Shown here: positions 1-7,312 of the stretch, piece after piece
Layout: each line of letters begins with the position of its first letter
How positions within the stretch are numbered: position 1 is the first letter of the stretch
DNA from: SUG1106 sp964651095
Lineage (GTDB): Bacteria > Bacillota > Clostridia > Peptostreptococcales > Anaerovoracaceae
Assembly (NCBI GenBank): GCA_964651095.1
Contig: CAZYWO010000079.1
Coordinates: forward strand, 1-9,170
Direction of reading: 5' to 3'
Length of the DNA stretch: 9,170 nt
The notes under the pieces: model-generated
What the model was told of the DNA's origin: nothing
Databases searched by the model: none
What the model saw: the letters and a program-made list of their open reading frames with translations, nothing else
Made by a program: the position numbers and the translations under genes

Positions 1-136
1 ATCATAGAAGACCTGTTGCTAATAGCTATTTACAGAAAAAGTTTCATACTCTCAATTTTTTCAATTGTCCACTTGACGGGTAGCAGTTCAGTTAAACTAC
101 AGCCTTTATTTTTATGTTTGCTTCCATTTATACACT
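1..136. other. Intergenic segment downstream of the reductase operon
   Basis: This is the sequence beyond the stop codon of the GrdX-family gene. It is AT-rich and contains no convincing gene. An open frame on the plus strand has no ribosome binding site, runs into the opposite-strand grdX gene, and resembles no family I recognise. A short inverted repeat (CAATT/AATTG near 52-67) is too weak and lacks the U-run on the right side to be called a terminator. The end of the operon transcript is therefore not located here. Confidence 0.4.
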
Positions 137-559
137 TTACAGTCTTTCAACTGCGCTTTCCACCAAGTCTTTATCAAGAATTGCAAAATCCTCTAAAATT
201 TCCTTAGGATATTTTTCATAAACTTTTCTATTCCTTTCATCCATAAGTTCAAAAGTCATAATGTCATTCCACATGACGACATTGGATTCATCACTCGGTT
301 TACTATTAAATTCACCAGTATTTCTGTAATCAATACTAGTCAGCAGCAGCGAAATGTAAGGGAAAGGCCTTGCGGATCTGCCGCATAGAGGATTGCAGAG
401 AAGTTTCAAAGACTTAGATGTCATTTTTTCCTGTACCAGTTTAAGTATATCTCTTACAGGTACGTTCATATATTGAACTTTAACACCTTGACATTGATTT
501 TCAAGGTCTAAAACCTCTTTATTATTGGAAATTATCAAAATATCGCTTATTCTATCCAT
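137..559 (-). CDS. grdX: GrdX family protein
   Basis: A 140-residue soluble protein of the GrdX family, small proteins of unknown biochemical role encoded with glycine reductase genes. The recognisable parts are an N-terminal 'ILIISNN' strand (about residues 7-13), a central 'KLLCNPLCGRSARPFPY' segment (about 52-68) matching the family's conserved 'LLtHPLsGSvKPneTPYKS' region, and an acidic helical C-terminal third. The start ATG follows a GGAG about 18 bases upstream, which is rather long spacing, but an in-frame TAG lies just above it, so no much earlier start exists. It is the last gene of the grdE-grdB-grdX unit, 77 bases after grdB. In classical grd operons grdX is usually the first gene, so this order is unusual. 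The family call is good; the function is unknown. Confidence 0.75.
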   Translation of the reverse strand: MDRISDILIISNNKEVLDLENQCQGVKVQYMNVPVRDILKLVQEKMTSKSLKLLCNPLCGRSARPFPYISLLLTSIDYRNTGEFNSKPSDESNVVMWNDIMTFELMDERNRKVYEKYPKEILEDFAILDKDLVESAVERL

Positions 560-636
560 TTTACTTACTATCGCTTTCTCCTATTCCCTCTATGCTGCCT
601 TTCCCTTTTGATTTTTCTCGCTGCTCTTGCGGTTTA

Positions 637-1932
637 TTATTTTTCAAAAATTGTCTGATCTTCAATATCTACCGCCAATGTTTTAAGGGCGCGTTTTACC
701 AAGTTTATGCGGCTGTCTTTCTCATCCTCTGAACCGTCAAGAACGCAGCAAGGATGAGGAATCCCAAGACCTGGATAAATTCTGTTCGCTCCTATTGACT
801 TTGAAATCGGAGTTACAGTGCAAATATGCACTGAAGGGATACCCGCTTCGTCGATGGCTTTTGCTAACGTTGCTCCGCAACGTGTGTCGGTTCCTCATGT
901 TGAGGTGATAATTGCAGCGTCTACCTTGGCGTCAAGAAGCTCTCTTGCGATTTCTTCACCGTACTTTCTGGCTCGCTGAATATCCATGGAGTTTCCTACG
1001 GTAACAAACATTTTATCGTAAAACTTGCCGATGACGCCTTCCCTTTCCATAACCTTCATAGCGTCGGCAGGCAAAACTCTGTTGGCATTTTCGTTGGCAT
1101 AAACAGGATCATATCCTCCATGAACTGTAAACGCCTTTATATCATCCACATCTCCACCGAAGTCTTCTTCTGTGTACCAGCACCACTTGGAGGCGTTTAG
1201 AGACTCCAAACCGTCCGGGTTGCCAAGAGGCACAATACCGCCGGAAGTTCCCAGCGCAACAGTAATTTTAGAAAGATCCGCTACGGCAGGGCTTGGCTTA
1301 GTTTTTTCAAATTTAGGCATCTTAACTTCCGTTTCAAATTCTTGACCTGAAACTTTTTTCAGAGCCATGTCTACCGCTCTTTGCGCGCCTATTTTTTCCC
1401 TGAAAATATTTCTGCGGATGCCTCTCCTGAAATATCCGTCTTTTTCCGGTAAACCGATAGCTACGCCCTGAGCCACCTTATTAATGAAACCCGCCATCAC
1501 ATCCAGAGCTGCTTTCATATCTCTTGCCTGACTCTTTGTAGGGAAAATGTAGCCATACTTTCTGTAAATCTCAAGACCGGGGTTTTGTTCATACATAGCT
1601 GATACCGCTATAATTCCACTGTTAAAAGCTATTTTGCATATACTTCCGCAGGCGATTCCATATCTTCCCGCATTAAAAGCCGGACCTGCTACTACCATAT
1701 CTATGTTATATTCTTCTATTACCTTAAGAATTTTCTCTTTTACTTCTTCTTCGTTCTCTACAGCAAAATTATCTCCGCATATTGCAGTGACAACAATTTC
1801 ACTTTCCTTGAGCAAATTATTTAAAATCTTACCGGGACCGACCAGTTCCTCTCTGAATTCAATCGGTGCGTAAGCCGCTTCCTCGCCGCCTATCTGACCG
1901 AAGAACTGATTTATATAATGTAAAATTCTCAT
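637..1932 (-). CDS. grdB: Glycine/sarcosine/betaine reductase component B, selenocysteine (gamma) subunit
   Basis: Selenoprotein subunit of substrate-specific component B. It acts with the pyruvoyl subunit to cleave the amine from glycine, sarcosine or betaine and pass the carboxymethyl group to the selenol of component A (GrdA). The N-terminus 'ILHYINQFFGQIGGEE' and the 'VVAGPAFNAGRYG', 'TSGGIVPLGNPDGLES' and 'HGGYDPVYANENANRVLP' blocks are hallmarks of the GrdB/GrdF/GrdH family. The apparent stop TGA at 895-897 is read as selenocysteine 346: homology continues in frame for 85 residues ('GIPSVHICTVTPISKSIGANRIYPG') to TAA, giving 431 residues, close to the family's roughly 436. An automatic caller would split the gene here. 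Around Sec the motif is U-G-T-D-T-R-C; family members I know have Cys where this has Asp. A GAGGAGG seven bases before ATG fixes the start, 15 bases after grdE. Glycine, sarcosine and betaine versions cannot be told apart by eye, so the symbol denotes the family. Confidence 0.9.
867..883 (-). promoter_or_regulatory. Candidate bacterial SECIS hairpin for the grdB UGA codon
   Basis: On the minus-strand RNA, a perfect 7-bp stem ACGUUGC/GCAACGU closes a three-base GGA loop. It begins 11 bases after the UGA at 897-895, so the loop lies about 19 bases past the UGA. Bacterial SECIS elements sit immediately 3' of the UGA inside the coding region, with the apical loop roughly 16-37 bases away and a G near the start of the loop, which this satisfies. 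The position and stem are seen directly; SelB binding is inferred. Confidence 0.7.
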
Positions 1933-1947
1933 GTCTGTTCCTCCTCA

Positions 1948-3226
1948 CTAGATTTCTTCTGTTGAGTTTGCGTTCATACCCAGATTATTTGTTGAACCCA
2001 TGATAATTGAAACTCCTACCTTATATGTTCCGTCAGCCTGCTTATAATCGGCAGGTGTTCCGGAAAGGATACCAAGCTGTTCTTTGTGCCCTATGTATCT
2101 TTCCATCTCGGGAATAATAATTTGAGCGCTGTCATTTCCCACAGTTACAATCGCATCTGCATAGGGCGATGTGTTAATCATAGGCTCTGCTGTGCCATCT
2201 ACACCGGGATGGTCGTGAAGCATTATAACTGTTTTGATTCCCTGCTTTTCGGCTGCTTCACATATCAGCATCAGGTCGGCTTCAGGGTTTCCGCCGCCCT
2301 CCTGTGGTATGATCATCACGTCGTTTTGCAGTTGGCGGGCTACATTTACAGTGAGATTAGCGTTTCTTTCTTTTTCGTCAAGCAGCGTACTGATTGGATT
2401 CAGAATGATGCCGGCTATTTCAAGGTCAACGCCCTGTCTTCTGTAAAGCTCCTTGATGAGCGGATTATTTTGAGCATCGTAAGTTGTACTCTTATCACTG
2501 GCGGTAACACAGTTCCCTGAAACTACCGCTCCGTCGAAAACTTCATTGGGGGTGTACTAACAGCGACATGAGATTTTTAGCATCTATACCGTAAATTTCC
2601 GAATCATGGAGCAAACCCTGTGCCATCAACAGATAAGCAATTGACACCTTTGGAAGTTTCTTTTCAGCAGATACCTGCTGCTTAATAAAGGTTTCAACTT
2701 CGTCAGGCTGTACTTTCAGCGATGCTTTCGCCACATAAAGCGCCGTCTTAAATCCCATGTTTCTTATGGCGGTTTCGTGTTCTTTAGGGCTTAATCCCTC
2801 GATTGGGTCTGCCACCAACACGATGTTGATTAGCTGAGAATATGTATTATATTTTGCAGCGGGGCCGGACATATCTATAATGCCCTCTTGAAATCCCATG
2901 ATCTTTCCGCAAGTAGTGACGCAGCATCCTTTCAGAGCCCTCGTGGTTCCGTGACCGCAATACTGAAATTTGTCTAATATTCCGGGAAAATATCCTTCCG
3001 TCTCCACTTTGACACGCGGTTCGATAACGTCTTTTACAGGTACGATTCTTGTAGATTCACCCGGCTTAGCAATCTGTATGTCCACATCTGTCATGTTAGG
3101 ATCAGAAATCGTTTCGATCATTTCTTTTTTATTAATAGTCAGAACTCCGTTATAGATTGCCGTTTCATCTCCGAATTTCACATCCTTGATTTTAACAATT
3201 TCCATGTTCAGTTCCATTTCTTTCAT
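1948..3226 (-). pseudogene. grdE: Glycine/sarcosine/betaine reductase component B alpha/beta proprotein, frameshifted in a C5 run
   Basis: Precursor of the pyruvoyl-containing subunit of component B. Such proproteins self-cleave before a Cys that becomes the pyruvoyl group forming a Schiff base with the amino substrate. The first part (3226 to about 2549) has family segments 'GTTRALKG' and 'GKIMGFQEGIIDMSGPAAKYN'. It then hits TGA after '...LLVHPQ'. Removing one C from the CCCCC run near 2548-2552 restores 'LVHPNEVFDGAVVSGNCVTASDK' in pieces, with the Asn-Cys cleavage site at Cys239, then 'YDAQNNPLIKELYRR' and 'PQEGGGNPEADLM' down to TAG at 1948. Corrected length is 425 residues, normal for the family (about 428). 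As read, the product would end before the pyruvoyl site and be inactive. The segment 'GCCVTTC' has more cysteines than I expect here. ATG at 3226 has AAGGA eight bases upstream; an in-frame ATG three codons on is an alternative. First gene of the operon. Substrate is unassigned. Confidence 0.88.
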
Positions 3227-3319
3227 AGAGTTTTTCCTTTCTTTTTAGAGTCGCATTATTAAAATTCAGATATCACATAACTATTTATAATCGCTTGGTA
3301 TCTTTGTAATTTTTTATAC

Positions 3320-3335
3320 GCAATTTCTATGCCAA
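3320..3335 (-). promoter_or_regulatory. Sigma-54 (-24/-12) promoter of the grdE-grdB-grdX operon
   Basis: On the minus strand the sequence is TTGGCAT-AGAAA-TTGC, matching the sigma-54 consensus TGGCAC-N5-TTGC. The invariant GG (3333-3332) and GC (3321-3320) are separated by exactly 10 bases, as required. Transcription would start near 3308, about 80 bases before the grdE ATG. A sigma-54 activator gene lies divergently next to it, which independently supports the call. Confidence 0.8.
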
Positions 3336-3362
3336 ACCTGTTGATTATTTAAGATATAAATA

Positions 3363-3391
3363 TTGCATCGTTTTTTAAAATGACTTATACT
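3363..3391 (+). promoter_or_regulatory. Sigma-A promoter of the activator gene
   Basis: TTGCAT (3363-3368), a 17-base spacer, then TATACT (3386-3391). The predicted start near 3398 lies about 37 bases upstream of the ATG, which has AGGAGG six bases before it (3423-3428). A vegetative promoter for a sigma-54 activator is the usual arrangement. Confidence 0.6.
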
Positions 3392-3396
3392 CTTGT

Positions 3397-3414
3397 ATGA
3401 GGGAAAATCCTCAT
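3397..3414. promoter_or_regulatory. Inverted repeat, candidate activator binding site and autoregulatory operator
   Basis: ATGAGG-GAAAAT-CCTCAT is an inverted repeat with perfect 6-bp arms. It overlaps the predicted start of the activator gene and lies about 100 bases upstream of the predicted sigma-54 start for grdE. That distance is typical of enhancer sites for sigma-54 activators. One site could thus both activate the reductase operon and repress the activator's own gene. Binding is inferred from position only. Confidence 0.5.
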
Positions 3415-3434
3415 GCAGACTTAGGAGGTAGACT

Positions 3435-4896
3435 ATGTTCATTTACGACATAAAAAAACAATTTGAAACTTTGCCTTCTCCATACAAAGAGCAGCTTCAA
3501 TCCATACCGGAGGGTATTTTGTTTCAGGCTTTTGAAAAAGAAATTCAGTCTATCCTGGATTGTATTGATGTGGGAATTTTTATTGTAGATGGCAATGCGA
3601 AAGTACTGACTATGAACAGAATGTCACGCCAGACATGCGATATAAATCCTGATAAAATCATTGGAAAAACAATGTTTGAACTGGTCGAAGAAGGAGTTTT
3701 TCCAAAAGATGAAGTCTGCACAATTCCTGCTATAAAGACTAAGACACCTTATGCGGTTCTCCAAAAAAACACTTCTAAAAAGAATGATACTCTTGCTACA
3801 GCAATCCCTCAAATGATCAACGACAAGGTAGTTAGGGTAATCGAAACTGAACGAGATGTAACCAAGATTTTAAACTTGGAAGCTCAAATAAAAAATGAAA
3901 TCCGTCGTTCAACCAAATATAAGAATGAGCTGGAATATTTTAGAAATCAAGAATTTTCCGTCGTATCGGAAATTATCGCTGAAAGCTCTGCAATGAAAAA
4001 ACTATTGACAATCGGATGCAAAATTGCACCGAGCGATGCAACTTTGCTTCTTCAAGGAGAGTCAGGTGTAGGTAAGGAAGTTTTGGCAAAATTCATTTAT
4101 AAAAACAGTAATAGAAAAAAAAACTTTTATTAAGCTCAATTGTTCTGCCATTCCTGAAAGTCTTTTAGAATCAGAACTTTTTGGATATGAAAAAGGCGCC
4201 TTTACAGGCGCAAACTCACAAGGAAAAATCGGCTTTTTTGAACTTGCCGACGAAGGTACGCTGCTGCTGGATGAAATCGATACTCTGCCTCTGCACCTAC
4301 AGCCAAAATTACTCAGAGCTATACAGGAAAACGAAATCATCAGAGTAGGCGGGAATAAAAACATTAAAATCAATGTCCGCCTTATTGCCGCCACCAACTG
4401 TAATCTTTCGGAAGCGGTGGAAAAAGGCAGATTTAGACAGGACTTATATTATCGCCTTAACGTTATTCCTCTTAATATACCGCCGCTGCGCGAGCGTACA
4501 GCGGACATAATGCCTCTGGCAAGTCACTTTATTGAGAAGCTGAATAAAAAATATCGCACTTCCATGAGGCTTGACTTTACATGCAGCGCACTTCTTAAAG
4601 AATATCCTTGGCCCGGTAACATCAGACAGCTTGAAAACCTCATGGAAAGAGTTGTTCTGTCGCTGGAAAACGATGTAATCACTGCTGATAAGCTTAAGCC
4701 TTACCTCACCGAAGAAATGCCGATGGGCTCTATAGGCGGTTCTTTAAAAGAAGCCGTCGGTGACTTTGAGAAAAAAAATATTGAGAAAATCATGCCTGAT
4801 TATTCTTCAACACAGGAACTCGCCGACGCTCTGAAAATAGACAAGTCAACGCTGACGCGCAAGATAAAACGTTACGGGATCAAGAACATATATTAA
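3435..4896 (+). pseudogene. PAS-domain sigma-54-dependent transcriptional activator, frameshifted in an A9 run
   Basis: An enhancer-binding protein that hydrolyses ATP to open sigma-54 RNA polymerase complexes. Corrected length is 486 residues. Order: a short N-terminal segment (1-36), a PAS sensor (about 37-145), a charged helical linker (145-170), an AAA+ domain (about 178-405) with Walker A 'GESGVGKE' (208-215), the sigma-54-contacting 'GAFTGA' loop (254-259), Walker B 'LLLDE' (276-280), 'RFRQDLYYRLNV' and 'WPGNIRQLEN', then a Fis-type helix-turn-helix (about 456-486). The first frame ends at TAA 4131-4133. Dropping one A from the A9 run at 4115-4123 restores '...NRKK-TFIKLNCSAIPESLL' and an open frame to 4896. 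As read, the product would have the PAS domain and Walker A but no GAFTGA loop and no DNA-binding domain. The architecture resembles PrdR, the activator of proline reductase. It is divergent from grdE, so regulation of that operon is the obvious inference. The ligand is unknown. Confidence 0.88.
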
Positions 4897-4913
4897 GCAT
4901 GACAATATTATTA

Positions 4914-5987
4914 TCAGACAATAGTGCCGCCGCCCACCACTACATCACCATCATAAAACACGGCGGCCTGTCCTCCCGTTACAGCCCTCTGGGGCTGTTC
5001 AAATTCTAACGCCACACTTTTTTCATCAACCTGTTCTACTCTTGCCCACTGAGCCTTATGAGTATAACGCAGTTTTACTTTAAGCTTCATAGGCTGCTTT
5101 ATATCGTTCAGAGCAATCAGATTTACATCGCGTACTCTCACTATGTTTGAATAAAGATCTTGTTCATAACCCAGAATTACTCTGTTAGAAGCCACATCAA
5201 GAGATTTCACATACATGGGAGCATCAAGCGCCAGACCTAAGCCTTTTCGCTGTCCGATAGTATAATTTATTATTCCTTTGTGTGTTCCCAAAACTTTTCC
5301 GTTACTATCTACAAATTCTCCCGGCGGATATTCCTTTCCTGTATACTGCCTTATAAATTCACTATAATCTCCCTGGGGTACGAAACATAAATCTTGGCTG
5401 TCGTGCTTGCGAGCGTTAAGAAAGCCCTGCTTTTTAGCAATTTCACGAACATCCTTTTTCTCCATTATTCCAAGGGGAAACTGTGTGTGCGCCAGCTGCG
5501 GCTGGGTCATTGCATACAATACATAACTTTGATCTTTAGTCTCATCTACTGCACGCAATAAAAGATAACGCGATGCTTCCCTGTCATACTCAATCCTGGC
5601 ATAGTGACCTGTAACCATATATTCACATCCTAAATCCGATGCGAGACTGAACAATTTATCAAACTTGAGATAGCGATTGCAATCTATACAGGGATTAGGC
5701 GTGCGGCCTTCCTCGTAGGTTTTAATAAAAGGGGTAATGACGTATTCCTTAAATCCTTCGGAAAAGTTAGTCACATAATATGGAATTCTAAGCTGGGCGG
5801 CTACGCTTCTGGCGTCTTCCACATCGTCGAGAGAACAGCAAGTATGTTTTGCTTTCAGACACACATCTTCGTTATAAAACAGTTTCATGGTAACGCCTAT
5901 ACATTGATAACCCTTATCTTTCATCAAATACGCTGCCACACTGGAATCTACTCCGCCGCTCATGGCGATTAACGCTTTGTTTTCCAT
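4914..5987 (-). CDS. mnmA: tRNA-specific 2-thiouridylase MnmA
   Basis: Adenylates and thiolates U34 in the wobble position of tRNA-Glu, -Gln and -Lys, a cytoplasmic step in making (c)mnm5s2U. The protein has 357 residues, normal for the family. It opens with the PP-loop ATP-binding motif 'SGGVDSS' (10-16), followed by a cysteine-rich 'CLKAKHTCCSLDDVEDA' stretch (43-59) common in clostridial members. The catalytic pair are Cys103, in 'NPCIDCN', and Cys201, in 'QDLCF'. The CxxC form (Cys100 and Cys103) differs from E. coli's DxxC, and whether it carries a metal or iron-sulfur cluster cannot be told here. 'GQRKGLGLALDAPMYV' marks the C-terminal half. AAAGGAG six bases before ATG sets the start. 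It follows nifS by 28 bases, consistent with one transcript and direct sulfur delivery. It ends convergently 17 bases from the activator gene, with no visible terminator between them. Confidence 0.96.
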   Translation of the reverse strand: MENKALIAMSGGVDSSVAAYLMKDKGYQCIGVTMKLFYNEDVCLKAKHTCCSLDDVEDARSVAAQLRIPYYVTNFSEGFKEYVITPFIKTYEEGRTPNPCIDCNRYLKFDKLFSLASDLGCEYMVTGHYARIEYDREASRYLLLRAVDETKDQSYVLYAMTQPQLAHTQFPLGIMEKKDVREIAKKQGFLNARKHDSQDLCFVPQGDYSEFIRQYTGKEYPPGEFVDSNGKVLGTHKGIINYTIGQRKGLGLALDAPMYVKSLDVASNRVILGYEQDLYSNIVRVRDVNLIALNDIKQPMKLKVKLRYTHKAQWARVEQVDEKSVALEFEQPQRAVTGGQAAVFYDGDVVVGGGTIV

Positions 5988-6015
5988 CTAAGTCTCCTTT
6001 CTTTTGTTAGAAGCA

Positions 6016-7179
6016 TTATATTTGTTTTCTCAAAAGCTTCACTGTCGAAATTACGGTCTCTACAACAGTGTCTATTTCCTCAACCGTGTTTTCTCCGCCT
6101 AGAGAAAATCTGACAGAGGAAGAAGCTTCTTTAGCAGTTCTTCCCATAGACAGCAGCACATGACTTGGCTCTATGGAACCGGCGGCGCAGGCTGACCCTG
6201 CCGACGCGCAAATTCCTTTTTCCGCCAGCATCATCAGCAGAGCCTCGCCGTTTACTCCATCAAACGTCAAATTGCTTATACCCGGAAGCCGTGGGTCATT
6301 ACAGTCTTTTTTATTGGATGAAGCACCGTTTAATGAAACGCCTGATATCTCCAGCAATTTCCTTTCCAATCTGTCTCTCAAATCAGATATGTGCTGCCGA
6401 TCTGTGTCCATAAACTGATAACTTTCCTCAAGGGCAGCCGCCATACCTGCAATAGCGGCTACATTTTCCGTTCCTGCGCGCAAACCTCTTTCCTGTTCTC
6501 CACCGCTTATAATGCGAGCCGGAGTTATCTCCCGCCCTGCATATAGTAGACCTACGCCCTTAGGTCCATGAAATTTATGGGCTGAAATCGTAAACATATC
6601 TATACAGTCTTCTTTTACCGGAAGTGGTAAATGCCCGGCTGCCTGCACTGCATCGGTGTGAAACCATATACCCTTTTCTCTGCAAATAGAGCCTATTTCC
6701 CCAATAGGCTGTATGGTTCCCACCTCATTGTTGGCATACATAACCGAAACCAGTACCGTATCTTTACATATTGCTTTCTCAATTTGATCCGGTTCAATAT
6801 ATCCTGATTTAGAGGGAGAAACCAAAGTTATGCGAAATCCTCTGTCTCTTAGGTTTTCTAAAGTTCTTAAAACCGCAGGATGTTCAAAAGCGGTGGAGAC
6901 AATGTGTTTTTTCCCTGTTCTTTCCCCATTTACAGCCGCCGTATAAAGCGCCTGATTATCTGCTTCGCTGCCGCAGGAGGTGAAATAAAGCTCTCTTGGG
7001 CTCACCTTTAAAAGACGAGCGATGGTTTCTCTGGCAAAAGTTATGCCTCTGGCTGCTTCCTGCCCCATATGATGTATACTGGAAGGATTTCCCCATACTT
7101 CTCTGAAATATGGCAACATAGCCTCCAGAGCTTTTTCGCTCAGTCTGGTGGTCGCAGCATTGTCTACATATATTCCCAT
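6016..7179 (-). CDS. nifS: Cysteine desulfurase (NifS/IscS family)
   Basis: PLP-dependent enzyme that removes sulfur from L-cysteine as a persulfide, releasing alanine and passing sulfur to acceptors. The 387 residues start with 'YVDNAATT'. Key residues are His100 in 'FEHPAV', the PLP lysine Lys202 in 'SAHKFHGPKG', and active-site Cys331 in 'SAGSACAAGSIEPSHVL', all intact. The mobile-loop length and sequence place it with group I (NifS/IscS) enzymes. AGAGGAG six bases before ATG fixes the start. Being directly upstream of mnmA, its likely main job is sulfur supply for tRNA thiolation. The usual scaffold gene nifU/iscU is not next to it. Because the organism makes a selenoprotein, it might also handle selenium, but nothing in the sequence shows this. 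No clear promoter was found after the metY terminator; weak readthrough or an AT-rich promoter in 7180-7230 may serve. Confidence 0.95.
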   Translation of the reverse strand: MGIYVDNAATTRLSEKALEAMLPYFREVWGNPSSIHHMGQEAARGITFARETIARLLKVSPRELYFTSCGSEADNQALYTAAVNGERTGKKHIVSTAFEHPAVLRTLENLRDRGFRITLVSPSKSGYIEPDQIEKAICKDTVLVSVMYANNEVGTIQPIGEIGSICREKGIWFHTDAVQAAGHLPLPVKEDCIDMFTISAHKFHGPKGVGLLYAGREITPARIISGGEQERGLRAGTENVAAIAGMAAALEESYQFMDTDRQHISDLRDRLERKLLEISGVSLNGASSNKKDCNDPRLPGISNLTFDGVNGEALLMMLAEKGICASAGSACAAGSIEPSHVLLSMGRTAKEASSSVRFSLGGENTVEEIDTVVETVISTVKLLRKQI

Positions 7180-7230
7180 TGAGTTCTCCTCTCTTTATGC
7201 CTCTTTTTTCATATTTTTTCTTTATTTCAA

Positions 7231-7274
7231 GAAAAAAACCGGACAACCTGCAATATGCAAGGTCTTTTGTCCGG
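7231..7274 (-). terminator. Rho-independent terminator after metY
   Basis: On the minus strand, CCGGACAA pairs perfectly with TTGTCCGG (7274-7267 with 7246-7239), and the interior can form a further small stem around an ATA loop. The hairpin is followed directly by seven T residues (7238-7232). It begins about 38 bases after the metY stop and separates metY from the nifS-mnmA unit. Confidence 0.9.
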
Positions 7275-7312
7275 CAATTTATTTCTAGCAATTTTATTAC
7301 TTGTTTTCGTCT

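Noticed and set aside
52..67. Terminator of the reductase operon
   Set aside because: The 5-bp CAATT/AATTG arms are too short and the flanking sequence lacks a suitable U-run on the minus strand.
16..207. Plus-strand open frame at the left end with 'VHLTGSSS', possibly the tail of a transposase or mobile element
   Set aside because: No ribosome binding site, no recognisable domain, overlaps grdX on the other strand, and no terminal repeat pair is visible within the window.
637..831. Separate small gene downstream of grdB
   Set aside because: It is the C-terminal part of GrdB after the selenocysteine UGA; similarity runs continuously through the UGA.
2086..2520. Long plus-strand open frame opposite grdE
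   Set aside because: It is a shadow of the grdE coding strand, which has clear family similarity on the minus strand; it lacks a ribosome binding site and known motifs.
2543..2552. Programmed +1 frameshift of the release-factor-2 or antizyme type in grdE
   Set aside because: In those systems the stop codon directly follows the slip codon; here CAA intervenes between CCC and UGA, so an insertion or sequencing error is likelier.
4897..4913. Bidirectional terminator between the convergent activator and mnmA genes
   Set aside because: The 17-base gap has no inverted repeat able to form a stable hairpin.
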